A stretch of 64,000 nucleotides of DNA from JAJEAD01 sp965221555 (GCA_965221555.1 OZ244895.1:2170001-2234000); one strand, 5' to 3'. Numbered from the stretch's first letter, positions 9,078 through 18,309 are shown. A program made the numbers and translations. The notes: generated by a model not told the origin, from the letters alone.

Positions 9078-9908
9078 CTACGCGGCGGGGGCGGATACGG
9101 GCTGGGCGGGGGCGTGCTCCGCCACCGAGTCGATGAGTGCGTCGAGCACTTCTCCCGGGCGTTCCGCCATCAGCATGTGACCGCAGCGCGGGAGGAGGGT
9201 CACGCGCAGCGAGGCGAGCGAGGCGCGCAGCTCCCGGGCGTTGACGGGCGCGGCCATGATGTCGCGCTCGCCGATGAGCAGGTGGGCGTGGCAGCGCACC
9301 TTGGCGGCGCTCTCAGGGCCCTCGGTGTACCGGTTGCAGGCGTCGAGATCGTTGTGGAGGACTCCGGGTGCGCTGCGCTCCAGGAGGCGGATGGCGCCGC
9401 CGGTCATCCACATGCCCGGGGCCTGGTTGCCGCCTATCTGGGCGCTGAGATCGTGTCCCCAGATGTTCACCATGTCGAACGCGGCGTGGTCGTCGTCGCG
9501 GGCGGCGTCGAGCAGACGATCGGTAACCGGCATGGGAGCGGAGATGCCGATGAGACCGAGCAGCCAGGCCCGCTCGGGGTGGCGCGCGCCGAACTCGAGC
9601 GCCACGAGGGAGCCCATGCTGTGGCCGATGATCGCCACGCTCGACACCTGCGCGGCATCGAGGACGCGGGCGCACCAGTCCGCCATCGCCGCGATGCCGC
9701 GTAGCGCGGGGCCCCCGGAGCGGCCGTGTCCGGGCAGATCGACCGCGAGCACGTTGTACCCGTGGTGGGCGAAGTAACGGCTCTGGAGGATCCACACGCT
9801 GTGGTCCATGCCGCCCCCGTGCACGAAGACGATGCTCGGCTGACCGGGCGCGAAGTCCCGCCCGCCGGTGTAGACGAATGCCTCGTTACCGTCGACGTTC
9901 AGTTGCAT
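9078..9908 (-). CDS. Alpha/beta hydrolase
   Basis: 276 residues from ATG 9908, chosen because AAGGA sits 8 bases upstream; a longer frame to 9995 has no comparable site. Fold landmarks are the oxyanion segment FVHGGGMDHSVW (28-39), nucleophile elbow GHSMGS with Ser97, a likely acid in GERDIMAAP and the catalytic His in GCGHML near the C-terminus. This is the general esterase/lyase/dehalogenase family, and no substrate can be assigned. It converges on homospermidine synthase and lies downstream of the metY-type gene. Confidence 0.85.
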   Translation of the reverse strand: MQLNVDGNEAFVYTGGRDFAPGQPSIVFVHGGGMDHSVWILQSRYFAHHGYNVLAVDLPGHGRSGGPALRGIAAMADWCARVLDAAQVSSVAIIGHSMGSLVALEFGARHPERAWLLGLIGISAPMPVTDRLLDAARDDDHAAFDMVNIWGHDLSAQIGGNQAPGMWMTGGAIRLLERSAPGVLHNDLDACNRYTEGPESAAKVRCHAHLLIGERDIMAAPVNARELRASLASLRVTLLPRCGHMLMAERPGEVLDALIDSVAEHAPAQPVSAPAA

Positions 9909-10019
9909 GTAGAGAGTCCTTTGCTGCGCTTGCGGTACGGAACCACCCTGGCCGCGCGGCTTCCGCGACGTGGGGCGGTGGGTGCGGCTTCGCACCTGAC
10001 GCGCACTTCGTGGACGGGA

Positions 10020-11336
10020 TCACCCGGTCTTGCCCTTGGCCGCGCGCTGCGAGGCGCGGATGGCGCGCTTGAGATCCGCGACGAGGTCGCCGGGATCCTC
10101 CAGCCCCACCGAGAGTCGAATGGTGCCCTCGCCGATTCCCGCCGCGCGCAGGGCCTTCGCGCTCATGCGATGGTGAGTGGTGCTCGCGGGATGGATCACG
10201 AGCGACTTCGCGTCGCCGACGTTCGCGAGGTGGGAGAAGATCCGCAGAGTCTCGATGAAGCGCCGCCCCGCCGCCCTGCCGCCGCGCAGTTCGAAGCTGA
10301 AGACCGCCCCGCAGCCGCGTGGCAGCAGGCGCCCGGCGATCTCGTGGTCCGGATGACTCGGCAGCTCCGGATAGGCGACCGACTCAACCGCCTCGTGGGC
10401 GGCGAGGAACTCGACCACGCGTCGCGTGTTGTCGATGTGGCGTTGCATGCGCAGTGAGAGGGTCTCGACTCCCTGCAGGATCAGAAACGCGGTGGTCGGG
10501 CTCATGCACGCGCCGAAGTCGCGCGCGCCCTCCTTGCGCGCACGCATGATGAACGCGGCGGGACCGTATTCCTCGACGAAATCCATGTTGTGGAAGCCCG
10601 CGTAGGGTTCGGTGAGGGTGGGGAACTTGTCGGCATGCGCCTCCCAGTCGAAGCGGCCTCCGTCCACCAGCAGCCCGCCGATGACGACACCGTGGCCGGC
10701 GAGAAACTTGGTGGCGGAGTGGAAGACGAGGTCGGCGCCGTGATCGAAGGGCCGGCAGAGATAGGGCGTGGTGAAGGTCGAGTCCACCAGCAGGGGCAGG
10801 CCCGCCTCGTGGGCGACCTGCGCCACCGCCGGGATGTCGAGCACGTCCAGGCCGGGGTTGCCGAGGGTTTCGGCGAAGAGCAGTCGCGTGTCGGCGCGGA
10901 TCGCGGCGCGGAACGCCTCCGGGTCCCTCGGGTCGACGAAGGTGGTCTCGATGCCGAAGCGAGGCAGAGTGTAGGCGAGCAGATTTTGGCTGCCGCCGTA
11001 GAGGGCGCCCGACGACACGATGTGCTGGCCCGCTCCGCACAGCGTCGCCACCGCGAGGTGCATGGCGGCCTGTCCGCTCGCGGTGGCGATGGCGCCCACC
11101 CCGCCTTCGAGCGCGGCGATGCGTTCTTCCAGCACCGCGTTGGTGGGGTTGGTGATGCGCGAGTAGACGTGCCCCGCGCGCTCCGCGTTGAAGAGCGCGG
11201 CGGCCTGGTCGGTGTCGCGGAACACATAGGAGGAGGTCTGGTAGATGGGCGTGGCGCGCGCGCCGGTCGCGGGGTCGGGCTGCTGTCCCGCGTGCAGCAT
11301 CATGGTGTCGAAGTTCAAGTAGTCCGGCGCCGCCAT
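10020..11336 (-). CDS. metY: O-acetylhomoserine sulfhydrylase / aminocarboxypropyltransferase
   Basis: 438 residues of the Cys/Met metabolism PLP family. The PLP lysine is Lys210 in HSATKFLAGHG, and Tyr/Arg of YSRITNPTNAVLEERIAALEGG (about 58-79) bind phosphate from the neighbouring subunit. The long insert (FDWEAHADKFPTLTEPYAG) is typical of MetY rather than MetB/MetC. It makes homocysteine from O-acetylhomoserine and sulfide, or methionine from methanethiol. No neighbour belongs to the pathway directly, though homocysteine feeds the methyltransferase family encoded at 1892. Confidence 0.93.
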   Translation of the reverse strand: MAAPDYLNFDTMMLHAGQQPDPATGARATPIYQTSSYVFRDTDQAAALFNAERAGHVYSRITNPTNAVLEERIAALEGGVGAIATASGQAAMHLAVATLCGAGQHIVSSGALYGGSQNLLAYTLPRFGIETTFVDPRDPEAFRAAIRADTRLLFAETLGNPGLDVLDIPAVAQVAHEAGLPLLVDSTFTTPYLCRPFDHGADLVFHSATKFLAGHGVVIGGLLVDGGRFDWEAHADKFPTLTEPYAGFHNMDFVEEYGPAAFIMRARKEGARDFGACMSPTTAFLILQGVETLSLRMQRHIDNTRRVVEFLAAHEAVESVAYPELPSHPDHEIAGRLLPRGCGAVFSFELRGGRAAGRRFIETLRIFSHLANVGDAKSLVIHPASTTHHRMSAKALRAAGIGEGTIRLSVGLEDPGDLVADLKRAIRASQRAAKGKTG

Positions 11337-11479
11337 GTTCAGTCCTCGTGTATTGCGAAAGCGCGGGTTACGTGAGGGCGCGGCCTCTCGGCGTCGAAAG
11401 GGGGTCTGCGCCGGGCCGCGCGCGCAGTGTATACGCCGGGGCGGGGACGCGGAGCGATCACCGAGGCGGGCCGGGTCAG

Positions 11480-11657
11480 CCCGAAAATTTCACCGATTTC
11501 CTACTGCTGACGCCAATATGCTCGTGTTGGCGGGTCGTACTCCGTCGCGCCGTTTCAACTTCGTGTCGGTTCCGTTTTCGGTGTCGTTCGGTCCGTGCCT
11601 CCTGCTACCACGGCATCTTGGCGCCCAAAGCGGCGAACAATCGGTGAAACATGCGGG
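11480..11657 (-). repeat. Dispersed intergenic repeat, copy A (short form, reverse orientation)
   Basis: Ends AAATTTCACCGATTTC and the inverted counterpart ATCGGTGAAAC bracket about 178 bases that align along their whole length, as the reverse complement, with copy D at 22073. Shared internal blocks include GACGCCAATATGCTCG and CACGGCATCTTGGCGCC. Flanking bases are TCAG on the left and TCAA on the right. The right flank contains the TGA stop codon of glcF, so the element sits immediately after that gene. It fills most of the 321-base spacer between metY and glcF. Open frames inside it recur in other copies and are not genes. Confidence 0.85.
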
Positions 11658-12878
11658 TCAACTCTCCTCGGAGGAGGACTGCACGTCGTCGAGCAGCTCG
11701 AGCCAGTGGAGGACGGGGCGCTCCGATGCACTCTGAAGATGCAGGAGACAGCCGATGTTGGCGGTCACGACGAGCTCCGGATCACCGGCGCGGAGCGCTG
11801 CCAACTTGTCCGCGAGCAGGCGTTTGGAGAGCGCGCGCTGGAGTATGGAGTAGGTGCCGGCGGAGCCGCAGCACAGATGGGCGCCCGCGACGGGAGTGAG
11901 CTCGAATCCGCTCGTCTCGAGGAGACCCTCCACTTTGCCCCGGATCTGCTGGCCGTGCTGCAGCGTGCAGGGGGAGTGAAAGGCGATCCGGCGCCCCGAA
12001 CCGGACCGGGCCGGGGCCGGCTCGACCACCTCGCTCGCGTCGCGCGCCAACCCGGAAACGCGCGCCGCCTTTGCCGCGTAGTCGGGGTCCGAGGCGAGGT
12101 GCTCGCCGTAGCCCTTGATCATCTCCGCGCAGGCGCTGGAGGTGGCCACGACGGCCGCGGCGCCCGACTCGATCGCCGGCCACCACGCGTCGATGTTCGC
12201 CCGCATGCGCCCGAGCGCGTCCTCCCGGGCCCCGAGGTGGTAGCCGAGCGCGCCACAGCAACCCGCGCCGGGCGCGCGCAGCAGCGAGACGCCCTGACGA
12301 TCGAGCACTCTCGCCGCGGCGGCGTCGATTCCGGGGGCGACCGCGGGCTGCACGCACCCGTCCAGGCACAGCATGGTCGTGCGCTGGCGTTTCGCGGGCC
12401 AGCGCCGCGCGCTGCGGGCCGGGGGTACCCGGCGGCGAAGCGATGGCGGCAGCAGCGGTCGAAAGGCCCGGCCCAGGGCGAGCAGGGGTGTGAAGAGCCG
12501 GCGCCGCCCGAGCACCGTGACAAGTACGTAACGCATCGCGCGTTCGCGGCGCGAGCGCGGCGCCCTGGCGTCCACCACTTCGCGGCCGATGTCGAGGAGA
12601 CGCCCGTACCGCACGCCGGAGGGACAGGTCGTCTCGCACGAGCGGCAGCTCAGGCAGCGGTCCAGATGCAGGCGGGTGCGCGGCCCGACCGGGGTCCCCT
12701 CCAGGGCCTGCTTGATGAGGTAGATCCGTCCCCGCGGGCCGTCGAGCTCGTCCCCGCGCAACTGGTAGGTCGGGCAGGTTGCGGTGCAGAAGCCGCAGTG
12801 CACGCACTTTCGCAGGATCGCGTCGGCTTCGCGGCCCTCGGGGCGATCACGGATGAAGTCGGCGAGCTGCGTTTGCAT
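11658..12878 (-). CDS. glcF: Glycolate oxidase iron-sulfur subunit
   Basis: 406 residues with two 4Fe-4S motifs, CVHCGFCTATCP (Cys 25, 28, 31, 35) and CLSCRSCETTCP (Cys 75, 78, 81, 85), followed by two CCG-type cysteine domains (GAGCCGALGYH and LCCGSAGTYS). It passes electrons from the GlcDE flavin subunits to the respiratory chain while glycolate is oxidised to glyoxylate. The gene follows glcE after 6 bases. Its stop codon at 11658-11660 lies in the 4-base flank of repeat copy A. Confidence 0.94.
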   Translation of the reverse strand: MQTQLADFIRDRPEGREADAILRKCVHCGFCTATCPTYQLRGDELDGPRGRIYLIKQALEGTPVGPRTRLHLDRCLSCRSCETTCPSGVRYGRLLDIGREVVDARAPRSRRERAMRYVLVTVLGRRRLFTPLLALGRAFRPLLPPSLRRRVPPARSARRWPAKRQRTTMLCLDGCVQPAVAPGIDAAAARVLDRQGVSLLRAPGAGCCGALGYHLGAREDALGRMRANIDAWWPAIESGAAAVVATSSACAEMIKGYGEHLASDPDYAAKAARVSGLARDASEVVEPAPARSGSGRRIAFHSPCTLQHGQQIRGKVEGLLETSGFELTPVAGAHLCCGSAGTYSILQRALSKRLLADKLAALRAGDPELVVTANIGCLLHLQSASERPVLHWLELLDDVQSSSEES

Positions 12879-12884
12879 CGGTTC

Positions 12885-13943
12885 CTACCAGTGCGGGTAC
12901 ATGCGCCCCCGGTTAAGGAGGCGATTCGGATCGAAGGTGTCCTTGAGACGCCGATGCAGTCGATCGAGGCCGGCGGGGAGGGGATGGTAGACGACGCCGC
13001 CACGGTCGCCGTTGCGAAAGAGCATCGCATGTCCGCCGAGGCGCGTGGCGGCATCTCGTACCGTTTCGGGCGAAGCCCCGGTCTTCGTCCAGCGCAGGGC
13101 GCCGCCCCAGTCGATAAGGGTCTCCCCCGCCAAGTCCAGGGGCGCGGCGGCGGGGGGCACCGAGACGCGCCACAGGGGGGCGGGGTCCTGGAAGAAAGCG
13201 CGGCGCTGGTCGCGGAGCCCGGTCCACAGGTGGGGGTCGTCGCTGCGCTGCCCGCCGAGCTTTGCCGCGGCGCTCTCGACCCCGGACGCGCTCCCGGACA
13301 GGCGCACGCTCAGGCGGCCTCCCTCGTGGAAAGCGCCCGAGAGGGGCAGGGGGCGGCCCGCCCACTCGTTCATGCGCGCAATCGCCCGGGCGGCGTCGAG
13401 CTCGAAGAGCAGGGTCGCCTCGCGTTCGGGGCGAGGCAGCACCTTCAGGGACACCTCCAGCAGTATGCCGAGCGTCCCCATCGCCCCCGCCATCAGACGG
13501 GAGAGGTCGTAGCCCGCGACGTTCTTCATGACCTGGCCGCCGAAGGAGAGGATCTCTCCCTTCCCGTCGAGCAGACGCACGCCGAGCACGAAGTCCCGGA
13601 CCGCGCCCGCATAGGGCCGGCGCGGCCCGGACTGGGCGGCGGCCACCGTGCCGCCGAGGGTATCGGTGTCCCCGAAGCGCGGGGGCTCGAAGGCGAGCAT
13701 CTGACCGCGTTCGCCGAGCGCCGCCTCGAGCTCGCGCAGCGGGGTCCCGCCGCGCGCGGTGACCACGAGTTCGGAAGGTTCGTAGCTCACGATGCCGCGG
13801 TGTCCGCCGACATGCAGGGGACGGGCCTGGGTCGGGCGCCCCAGGAACGCCTTGCTGCCGCCACCGACGATGGCAAGCGGCGCATCCTCCGCGATCGCGC
13901 TGCGCACCGCTTCGGCCAGCGTGGCGCTCGAGTCGGCGTCCAT
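12885..13943 (-). CDS. glcE: Glycolate oxidase FAD-binding subunit
   Basis: 352 residues with the FAD_binding_4 fold: PLAIVGGGSKAFLGRP (about 21-36) and the GTLGGTVAAAQSGPRRPYAG loop, plus VMKNVAGYDLSRLMAGAMGT, characteristic of GlcE. It partners GlcD and GlcF in the membrane-associated glycolate dehydrogenase that recovers 2-phosphoglycolate-derived or external glycolate. It lies between glcD, 280 bases upstream, and glcF, 6 bases downstream. Confidence 0.93.
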   Translation of the reverse strand: MDADSSATLAEAVRSAIAEDAPLAIVGGGSKAFLGRPTQARPLHVGGHRGIVSYEPSELVVTARGGTPLRELEAALGERGQMLAFEPPRFGDTDTLGGTVAAAQSGPRRPYAGAVRDFVLGVRLLDGKGEILSFGGQVMKNVAGYDLSRLMAGAMGTLGILLEVSLKVLPRPEREATLLFELDAARAIARMNEWAGRPLPLSGAFHEGGRLSVRLSGSASGVESAAAKLGGQRSDDPHLWTGLRDQRRAFFQDPAPLWRVSVPPAAAPLDLAGETLIDWGGALRWTKTGASPETVRDAATRLGGHAMLFRNGDRGGVVYHPLPAGLDRLHRRLKDTFDPNRLLNRGRMYPHW

Positions 13944-14223
13944 CGGAGTTGAGCTCAGTGGGGCCGGGTCGACCGCGGGCCGGGCGCCGCGAATGTCGGC
14001 GCGGGACCACGCGCGGAGGGGAGCGTGCGCGCCTTCTCGCCGCCCCCGGACAGGGTTTGTGGGCGCGCCGCGGCGCCGCGGTGCTCCGGCGTACGTTCCG
14101 CCGCGGTGCGCCTTCTGCCTACGGACGGAAGCTGCCGGGATGCCGCGACATCTCGGCGCCCCGGCGCAAGTCTCGCCGCGGCGCGCCCGCCGTTCTCCGG
14201 AAGGCGCGATGGCGTACAGGGCA
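13944..14223. other. Spacer between glcD and glcE with no recognised feature
   Basis: The 280-base gap inside an otherwise tight operon is very GC-rich, with several short CGCCG-type palindromes. No frame on either strand resembles a protein I recognise, and the dispersed repeat seen in other spacers is absent. It may hold a processing or attenuation site or simply decayed sequence. Confidence 0.3.
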
Positions 14224-15687
14224 TCAGAAGCGCTCGATGTCGGGGAAGGGGATCCGCCCCCCGTGCACGTGCATGCCCCCGAGCTCGGCGCAGCGTCTGA
14301 GGGTGGGGACCGCCTTGCCGGGGTTCAGCAGTGCGTGCTCGTCGAAGGCCTGCTTCACCTCGTGGAAGCGGGTGAGCTCGGGCGAGCGGAACTGCGTGCA
14401 CATCTGGTCTATCTTCTCCACCCCCACGCCATGCTCTCCGGTGATGGTCCCGCCCACTTCGACGCAGAGATCGAGAATCCGGCCGCCGAGCTCCTCCACC
14501 CGTTCGAGCTCTCCCGGGACGTTGGCGTCGTAGAGGATGAGCGGGTGGAGGTTGCCGTCGCCGGCGTGAAACACGTTGACGACGGGCAGGCCGTACTCCT
14601 TCGACAGCGCTTCGCTCTCCGAGAGCACGCGGGGGAGCTCGCGGCGCGGGATGGTGCCGTCCATGCAGTAGTAGTCGGGTGAGATGCGGCCGACCGCGGG
14701 GAAGGCCGCCTTGCGCCCCGCCCAGAAACGCGTGCGTTCCTCCTCCGTTTGCGCCACCCGGATCTCGGTGGTGCCGTATTCTTCCAGCAGACCGCGCACC
14801 GTACCGATCTGCACCTCCACCTCTTCGCGGGTGCCGTCGAGCTCGCAGAGCAGGATGGCGGCGGCGGAGGTCGGGTAGCCGGCTTGGACGAAGTCCTCCG
14901 CGGCGCGGATCGCCGCATTGTCCATCATCTCCAGTCCGCCGGGGATGGTGCCGCGGCTGATGATCTCCCCGACCGCGGCGCCGGCGTGCTCCACCGCGTC
15001 GAAGGCCGCGAGCATCACGCGGGCGCACTCGGGCCGGGGTAGCAGCTTGACCCGCACTTCCACAATCACTGCGAGCAGCCCCTCCGAGCCGGTCATCAGG
15101 GCGAGCAGATCGAATCCCGGCGCGTCGAGAGAGGCGCCGCCGATGGTGATCCGCTCGCCGTCCACGGTGACCACGTCGAGCTCCTGAATGTTGTGGACGG
15201 TGAGTCCGTACTTCAGGCAGTGCAGTCCGCCCGCGTTCTCCGCCACGTTCCCGCCGATGGTGCACGCGATCTGGGACGAGGGATCGGGGGCGTAGTACAG
15301 GCCCAGATCCGCGACCGCCTCGGAGATGGCGAGATTGCGCACTCCGGGCTGCACCCGCGCGGTGCGGTTCTCGACATCGATCTCGAGGATGCGGTTGAAC
15401 TTCGCGAGGCTCAAGAGCACCCCGTCGGCGAGGGGCAGGGCGCCGCCGGACAGGCCGGTACCCGCGCCTCGGGCCACCACCGGGATCCGCTCGCTGGAGC
15501 AAAGCCGTAGTATCTCCTGGACCTGTTCGGTGGTCTCGGGCAGCACCACCACCATGGGGAGCTGGCGGTAGGCGGTGAGGCCGTCGCACTCGTAGGGGCG
15601 AAGCCGCTCCTCGTCGTGCAGCACGCTCTCCTCGGGCAGGATGCCCCGGAGCTTCGAAACCAGCGCATTCGGACCGGGATCACGCAT
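14224..15687 (-). CDS. glcD: Glycolate oxidase subunit, FAD-linked
   Basis: 487 residues, the normal GlcD length. The FAD-binding segment PVVARGAGTGLSGGALPLAD, the block CTIGGNVAENAGGLHCLKYG and the C-terminal VFHAGDGNLHPLILYD and GEHGVG motifs are all present. It is the catalytic flavoprotein of glycolate dehydrogenase and first gene of glcD-E-F here. No GlcC-type regulator is adjacent; upstream lies repeat copy B and then the divergent mutM-like gene. Confidence 0.95.
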   Translation of the reverse strand: MRDPGPNALVSKLRGILPEESVLHDEERLRPYECDGLTAYRQLPMVVVLPETTEQVQEILRLCSSERIPVVARGAGTGLSGGALPLADGVLLSLAKFNRILEIDVENRTARVQPGVRNLAISEAVADLGLYYAPDPSSQIACTIGGNVAENAGGLHCLKYGLTVHNIQELDVVTVDGERITIGGASLDAPGFDLLALMTGSEGLLAVIVEVRVKLLPRPECARVMLAAFDAVEHAGAAVGEIISRGTIPGGLEMMDNAAIRAAEDFVQAGYPTSAAAILLCELDGTREEVEVQIGTVRGLLEEYGTTEIRVAQTEEERTRFWAGRKAAFPAVGRISPDYYCMDGTIPRRELPRVLSESEALSKEYGLPVVNVFHAGDGNLHPLILYDANVPGELERVEELGGRILDLCVEVGGTITGEHGVGVEKIDQMCTQFRSPELTRFHEVKQAFDEHALLNPGKAVPTLRRCAELGGMHVHGGRIPFPDIERF

Positions 15688-15840
15688 CGGCTTGCGCCTC
15701 GTTGGCCGGTCGGGACCGGCGAGTGCACATTCTATCCGCCGGAACGAAGCACCGGTGGCGCTTCGACTGCCCCCGGATTGCGGTTGCGAGGCTTCCCCCG
15801 GTCCTTGCGGCCCGCCGCCACCGCATCCGGGCGTCCTGGT

Positions 15841-16020
15841 TCGCCTGTTTCACCGACTTTCGATCACTTCGGGCGCCACGATGCGGTGGTAGTGGGGTAT
15901 ACGGGCCAAGAGACTCGGTATGCGTGGTCGACACGAAGTCGTTGCGGCGCGACGCAGTCCGGCCCGCAACCGCGTACACATTGGTGTGCGCCAGCCGAGA
16001 AATCGGTGAAGTTTGCGGGC
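15841..16020 (+). repeat. Dispersed intergenic repeat, copy B (short form)
   Basis: A diverged copy bounded by GTTTCACCGACTTTCG on the left and GAAATCGGTGAAGTTTGCGGG on the right minus its last base; internal blocks GGGCGCC, GTAGTGGGGT and GACACGAAGTCGTTGCGG match copies G and I. It occupies the spacer between divergent glcD (minus) and the glycosylase gene (plus). The remaining 150-160 bases on each side show no recognisable gene or promoter. Confidence 0.75.
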
Positions 16021-16185
16021 GGGCGACGAGGGTTTGGGCGAGTCCGCGGCAAAGCGCCTTGCCGCTTACCGACACGTTGCGTCCTCGATGACGCGTGGGT
16101 CCGGGAAGCGGGGATGGAGGTCTTCGCACCGCGGATGTAGGCTTTCACGCCGACGCCGACCGGTCGAGTTCCCGGAGCCGCTCCG

Positions 16186-17073
16186 TTGCCAGAGCTTCCC
16201 GATCTGCGCATCTACGTGGAGTCCCTCGAACGATACGTGGGCGGTCGGCGCCTGCAGCGTGTGCGTCTGCGCAGCGCGTTTCTCCTGCGTTCGGTCTCGC
16301 CCTCGCTCGAGGTCGTGCACGGCCGGCGCGTGAAACGGGTAAGCCGCCTGGGCAAGCGTATCGTGCTCGGCCTCGATGGCGAGCTGTTCCTGATCGCGCA
16401 CCTGATGATCGCCGGGCGGCTGCGCTGGCGCCGCGCCGAGTGCCCGATCCCACGGGGCAACGGGCTCGCGGCATTCGACTTTGCCAACGGCACGCTGCTG
16501 TTTACCGAGAGCGGTCACCGCAAGCGCGCTTCTCTGCACGTCGTGGAAGGTGAGGAAGGCGTGCTGGCCTTCGACCGGGGCGGTCGAGAGGTGGCGGAAC
16601 TGGATCTCCCCCGTTTCGGTGAGGTGCTGCGCCGGGAGAACCATACCCTGAAGAGAGCGCTATGCGACCCGCGTGTTCTCAGCGGTATCGGCAACGCCTA
16701 CTCCGACGAGATCCTGCACGCGGCGCGCCTGTCGCCCTTCAAGCAGACCCGCACCCTCTCGGATGCGGAGCTCGAACGCCTCTTTCATGCCACGCGCGCA
16801 ACGCTCGAGGACTGGACCACTCGGCTGCGCGACGAGGTGGGAGAGGGCTTTCCCGAGAAGGTGACCGCATTTCGCAAGGGCATGGCGGTCCACGGCCGTT
16901 ATCGCAAGCCATGCCCGGTGTGCGAGTCCGCGGTGCAGCGCATCGTCTATGCCGACAACGAGGCGAACTACTGTCCTCGCTGCCAGACGGGGGGCAAAGT
17001 GCTCGCCGACCGCGCGCTTTCCCGATTGCTCAAGGCCAATTGGCCAAAGACCATCGAGGAGCTCGAAGGCTGA
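16186..17073 (+). CDS. mutM: Formamidopyrimidine-DNA glycosylase / Nei family
   Basis: 295 residues. The TTG start at 16186 is fixed by biology: it gives MPELPD, whose Pro2 is the catalytic N-terminal proline and Glu3 the general acid after Met removal. The middle carries the H2TH-type segment LSGIGNAYSDEILHAARLSP, and the C-terminus a zinc finger (CPVC ... YCPRCQTGG). It excises oxidised purines or pyrimidines and cleaves the abasic site. Sequence details (KVLADRALSRLLK tail, longer linker) do not decide between Fpg and Nei specificity. Confidence 0.88.
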   Translation: MPELPDLRIYVESLERYVGGRRLQRVRLRSAFLLRSVSPSLEVVHGRRVKRVSRLGKRIVLGLDGELFLIAHLMIAGRLRWRRAECPIPRGNGLAAFDFANGTLLFTESGHRKRASLHVVEGEEGVLAFDRGGREVAELDLPRFGEVLRRENHTLKRALCDPRVLSGIGNAYSDEILHAARLSPFKQTRTLSDAELERLFHATRATLEDWTTRLRDEVGEGFPEKVTAFRKGMAVHGRYRKPCPVCESAVQRIVYADNEANYCPRCQTGGKVLADRALSRLLKANWPKTIEELEG

Positions 17074-17135
17074 GCGTGGGCGCTCTCGTGCGCGCCCCCC
17101 GTCGCGACCGTGCTCCTTGAAACGGCGCCACTGCG

Positions 17136-17372
17136 CCCGCGTATTGCACCGACTTGCGGTCGCTTCGGGAGCCAGGATGCCGAAATCTGGGGAGCACGGA
17201 CCGAAAGACGCGAAACGGCGAGCCGGAAAGAGTCGAAGCGCCGGTGGCGCTCCGCCCAGGAAGTGTGGAACGTTGCAGGTGGCCGACATGAAGTCGCTGC
17301 GGTGCGACGGTATACGGTCAGCAACCACCAGCATATTGGCGGCTGCAAGCTGAGAAGTCGGGGATATGCGGG
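17136..17372 (+). repeat. Dispersed intergenic repeat, copy C (long form)
   Basis: Bounded by CCCGCGTATTGCACCGACTT and the inverted GAAGTCGGGGATATGCGGG. It carries the family blocks CCAGGATGCCG, GGACCGAAAGACGCG, GGCCGACATGAAGTCG and CAGCATATTGGCG, plus an extra segment of about 60 bases (around 17205-17275) missing from short copies. The rest of the 557-base spacer (17074-17630) shows no gene or structure I recognise. Confidence 0.75.
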
Positions 17373-17630
17373 TTGGCCCGCCATGGAGCGGCTACACTGC
17401 GCGCGATGCCGGCTCCCGCCGGCCGCGACACTTCCCGATCCACGAAGCGAGGGCGCGAAGATGCCGATGGGGGCAAGGGTCTACGCCAGGCCAAGCGCGC
17501 AGACCTGGCGCAACACCACGTCGAACCCCCTGATTCGCGTTCGACCCCGGCCATGGCGGCAGGTGCGCTTGCGCCACCGTGAATCGGGTGGATAGCGAGG
17601 CTCCGGGACGGCGCTTTCGAACCGGTACCG

Positions 17631-18128
17631 ATGGGTCACTTCGATACTTCTCCACGCATCGAGATAAGCCTGGGCGAGCAACACTTGCGCCTGTCGGCCG
17701 GCAGCGCCGTGCTCTTCGAGGCGCCGGTGTCGACCGCCGCGCGCGGGCCGGGGGAGGAGAAGGACAGCCTGCGCACACCGCGCGGCACGCACGTGATCCG
17801 TGCCCGGATCGGAGCGGGCGCGCCCCTGAACACGGTCTTCGTCGGACGCCGGCCGACCGGCGAGATGTACACGCCGGCCCTCGGCCGGGCGCATCCGGGT
17901 AGGGACTGGATCCTGACCCGGATCCTCTGGTTGAGCGGTCTCGAACCCGGTCGCAACCGACTGGGCAAGGTCGACACCATGCAGCGCTACATCTACATCC
18001 ACGGCAGTCCCGACGAAGTGAGGCTCGGAGTACCCGGGTCGCACGGCTGTGTGCGCATGAGCAACCACGGGGTGGCGGAGCTCTTCGAGCGGGTGGTCGC
18101 CGGCACCGAGGTGCGGATCCTGGAATAG
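17631..18128 (+). CDS. L,D-transpeptidase (YkuD domain)
   Basis: 165 residues. The catalytic motif reads YIHGSPDEVRLGVPGSHGC followed by VRM, with nucleophile Cys140 and His138. The N-terminal half (ISLGEQHLRLSAGSAVLFEAPVSTA) matches the start of the YkuD fold. It has no signal peptide, like several short gammaproteobacterial ErfK-type proteins, so its cell-wall role or location is uncertain. Canonical members make 3-3 peptidoglycan crosslinks or attach lipoproteins. A tRNA gene follows after about 90 bases. Confidence 0.85.
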   Translation: MGHFDTSPRIEISLGEQHLRLSAGSAVLFEAPVSTAARGPGEEKDSLRTPRGTHVIRARIGAGAPLNTVFVGRRPTGEMYTPALGRAHPGRDWILTRILWLSGLEPGRNRLGKVDTMQRYIYIHGSPDEVRLGVPGSHGCVRMSNHGVAELFERVVAGTEVRILE

Positions 18129-18203
18129 CACGGCGGGGATGGTGACCCTCGCCGAGTCGTGATCTTCAGCCATCCACGTGGCGGGAGGAGGGCTTCCGGC
18201 TTG

Positions 18204-18209
18204 TATAAT
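18204..18209 (+). promoter_or_regulatory. -10 element for tRNA-Ser
   Basis: A perfect TATAAT lies 11 bases before the first tRNA base, consistent with a sigma-70 promoter for the tRNA. The -35 region 17 bases upstream (about 18181-18187) is GC-rich and weak. Confidence 0.6.
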
Positions 18210-18219
18210 CCCCCGTCAC

Positions 18220-18309
18220 GGAGAGGTGCCGGAGCGGCCGAACGGGGCTGACTCGAAATCAGTTGACCCCTCCGGGGGTCCGGGGGTTCGAATCCCTCCC
18301 TCTCCGCCA
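18220..18309 (+). tRNA. tRNA-Ser (anticodon CGA)
   Basis: A 90-base class II tRNA with acceptor GGAGAGG pairing CCTCTCC, discriminator G and an encoded CCA. The anticodon loop CTCGAAA gives CGA, reading UCG, and the long variable arm GACCCCTCCGGGGGTC is expected for serine. The T arm GGGGGTTCGAATCCCTC is standard. The two small membrane-protein genes downstream lie on the same strand; tRNA 3' ends are frequent integration sites, but no integrase or duplicated 3' end was found here. Confidence 0.95.

Noticed and set aside
11595..13952. A 785-codon plus-strand frame antisense to glcF and glcE
   Set aside because: It is antisense to two well-supported genes and has the biased composition of a shadow frame; it also starts inside repeat copy A.
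18220..18309. tRNA-Ser as the attachment site of an integrated element
   Set aside because: No integrase and no second copy of the tRNA 3' end was found in the window.
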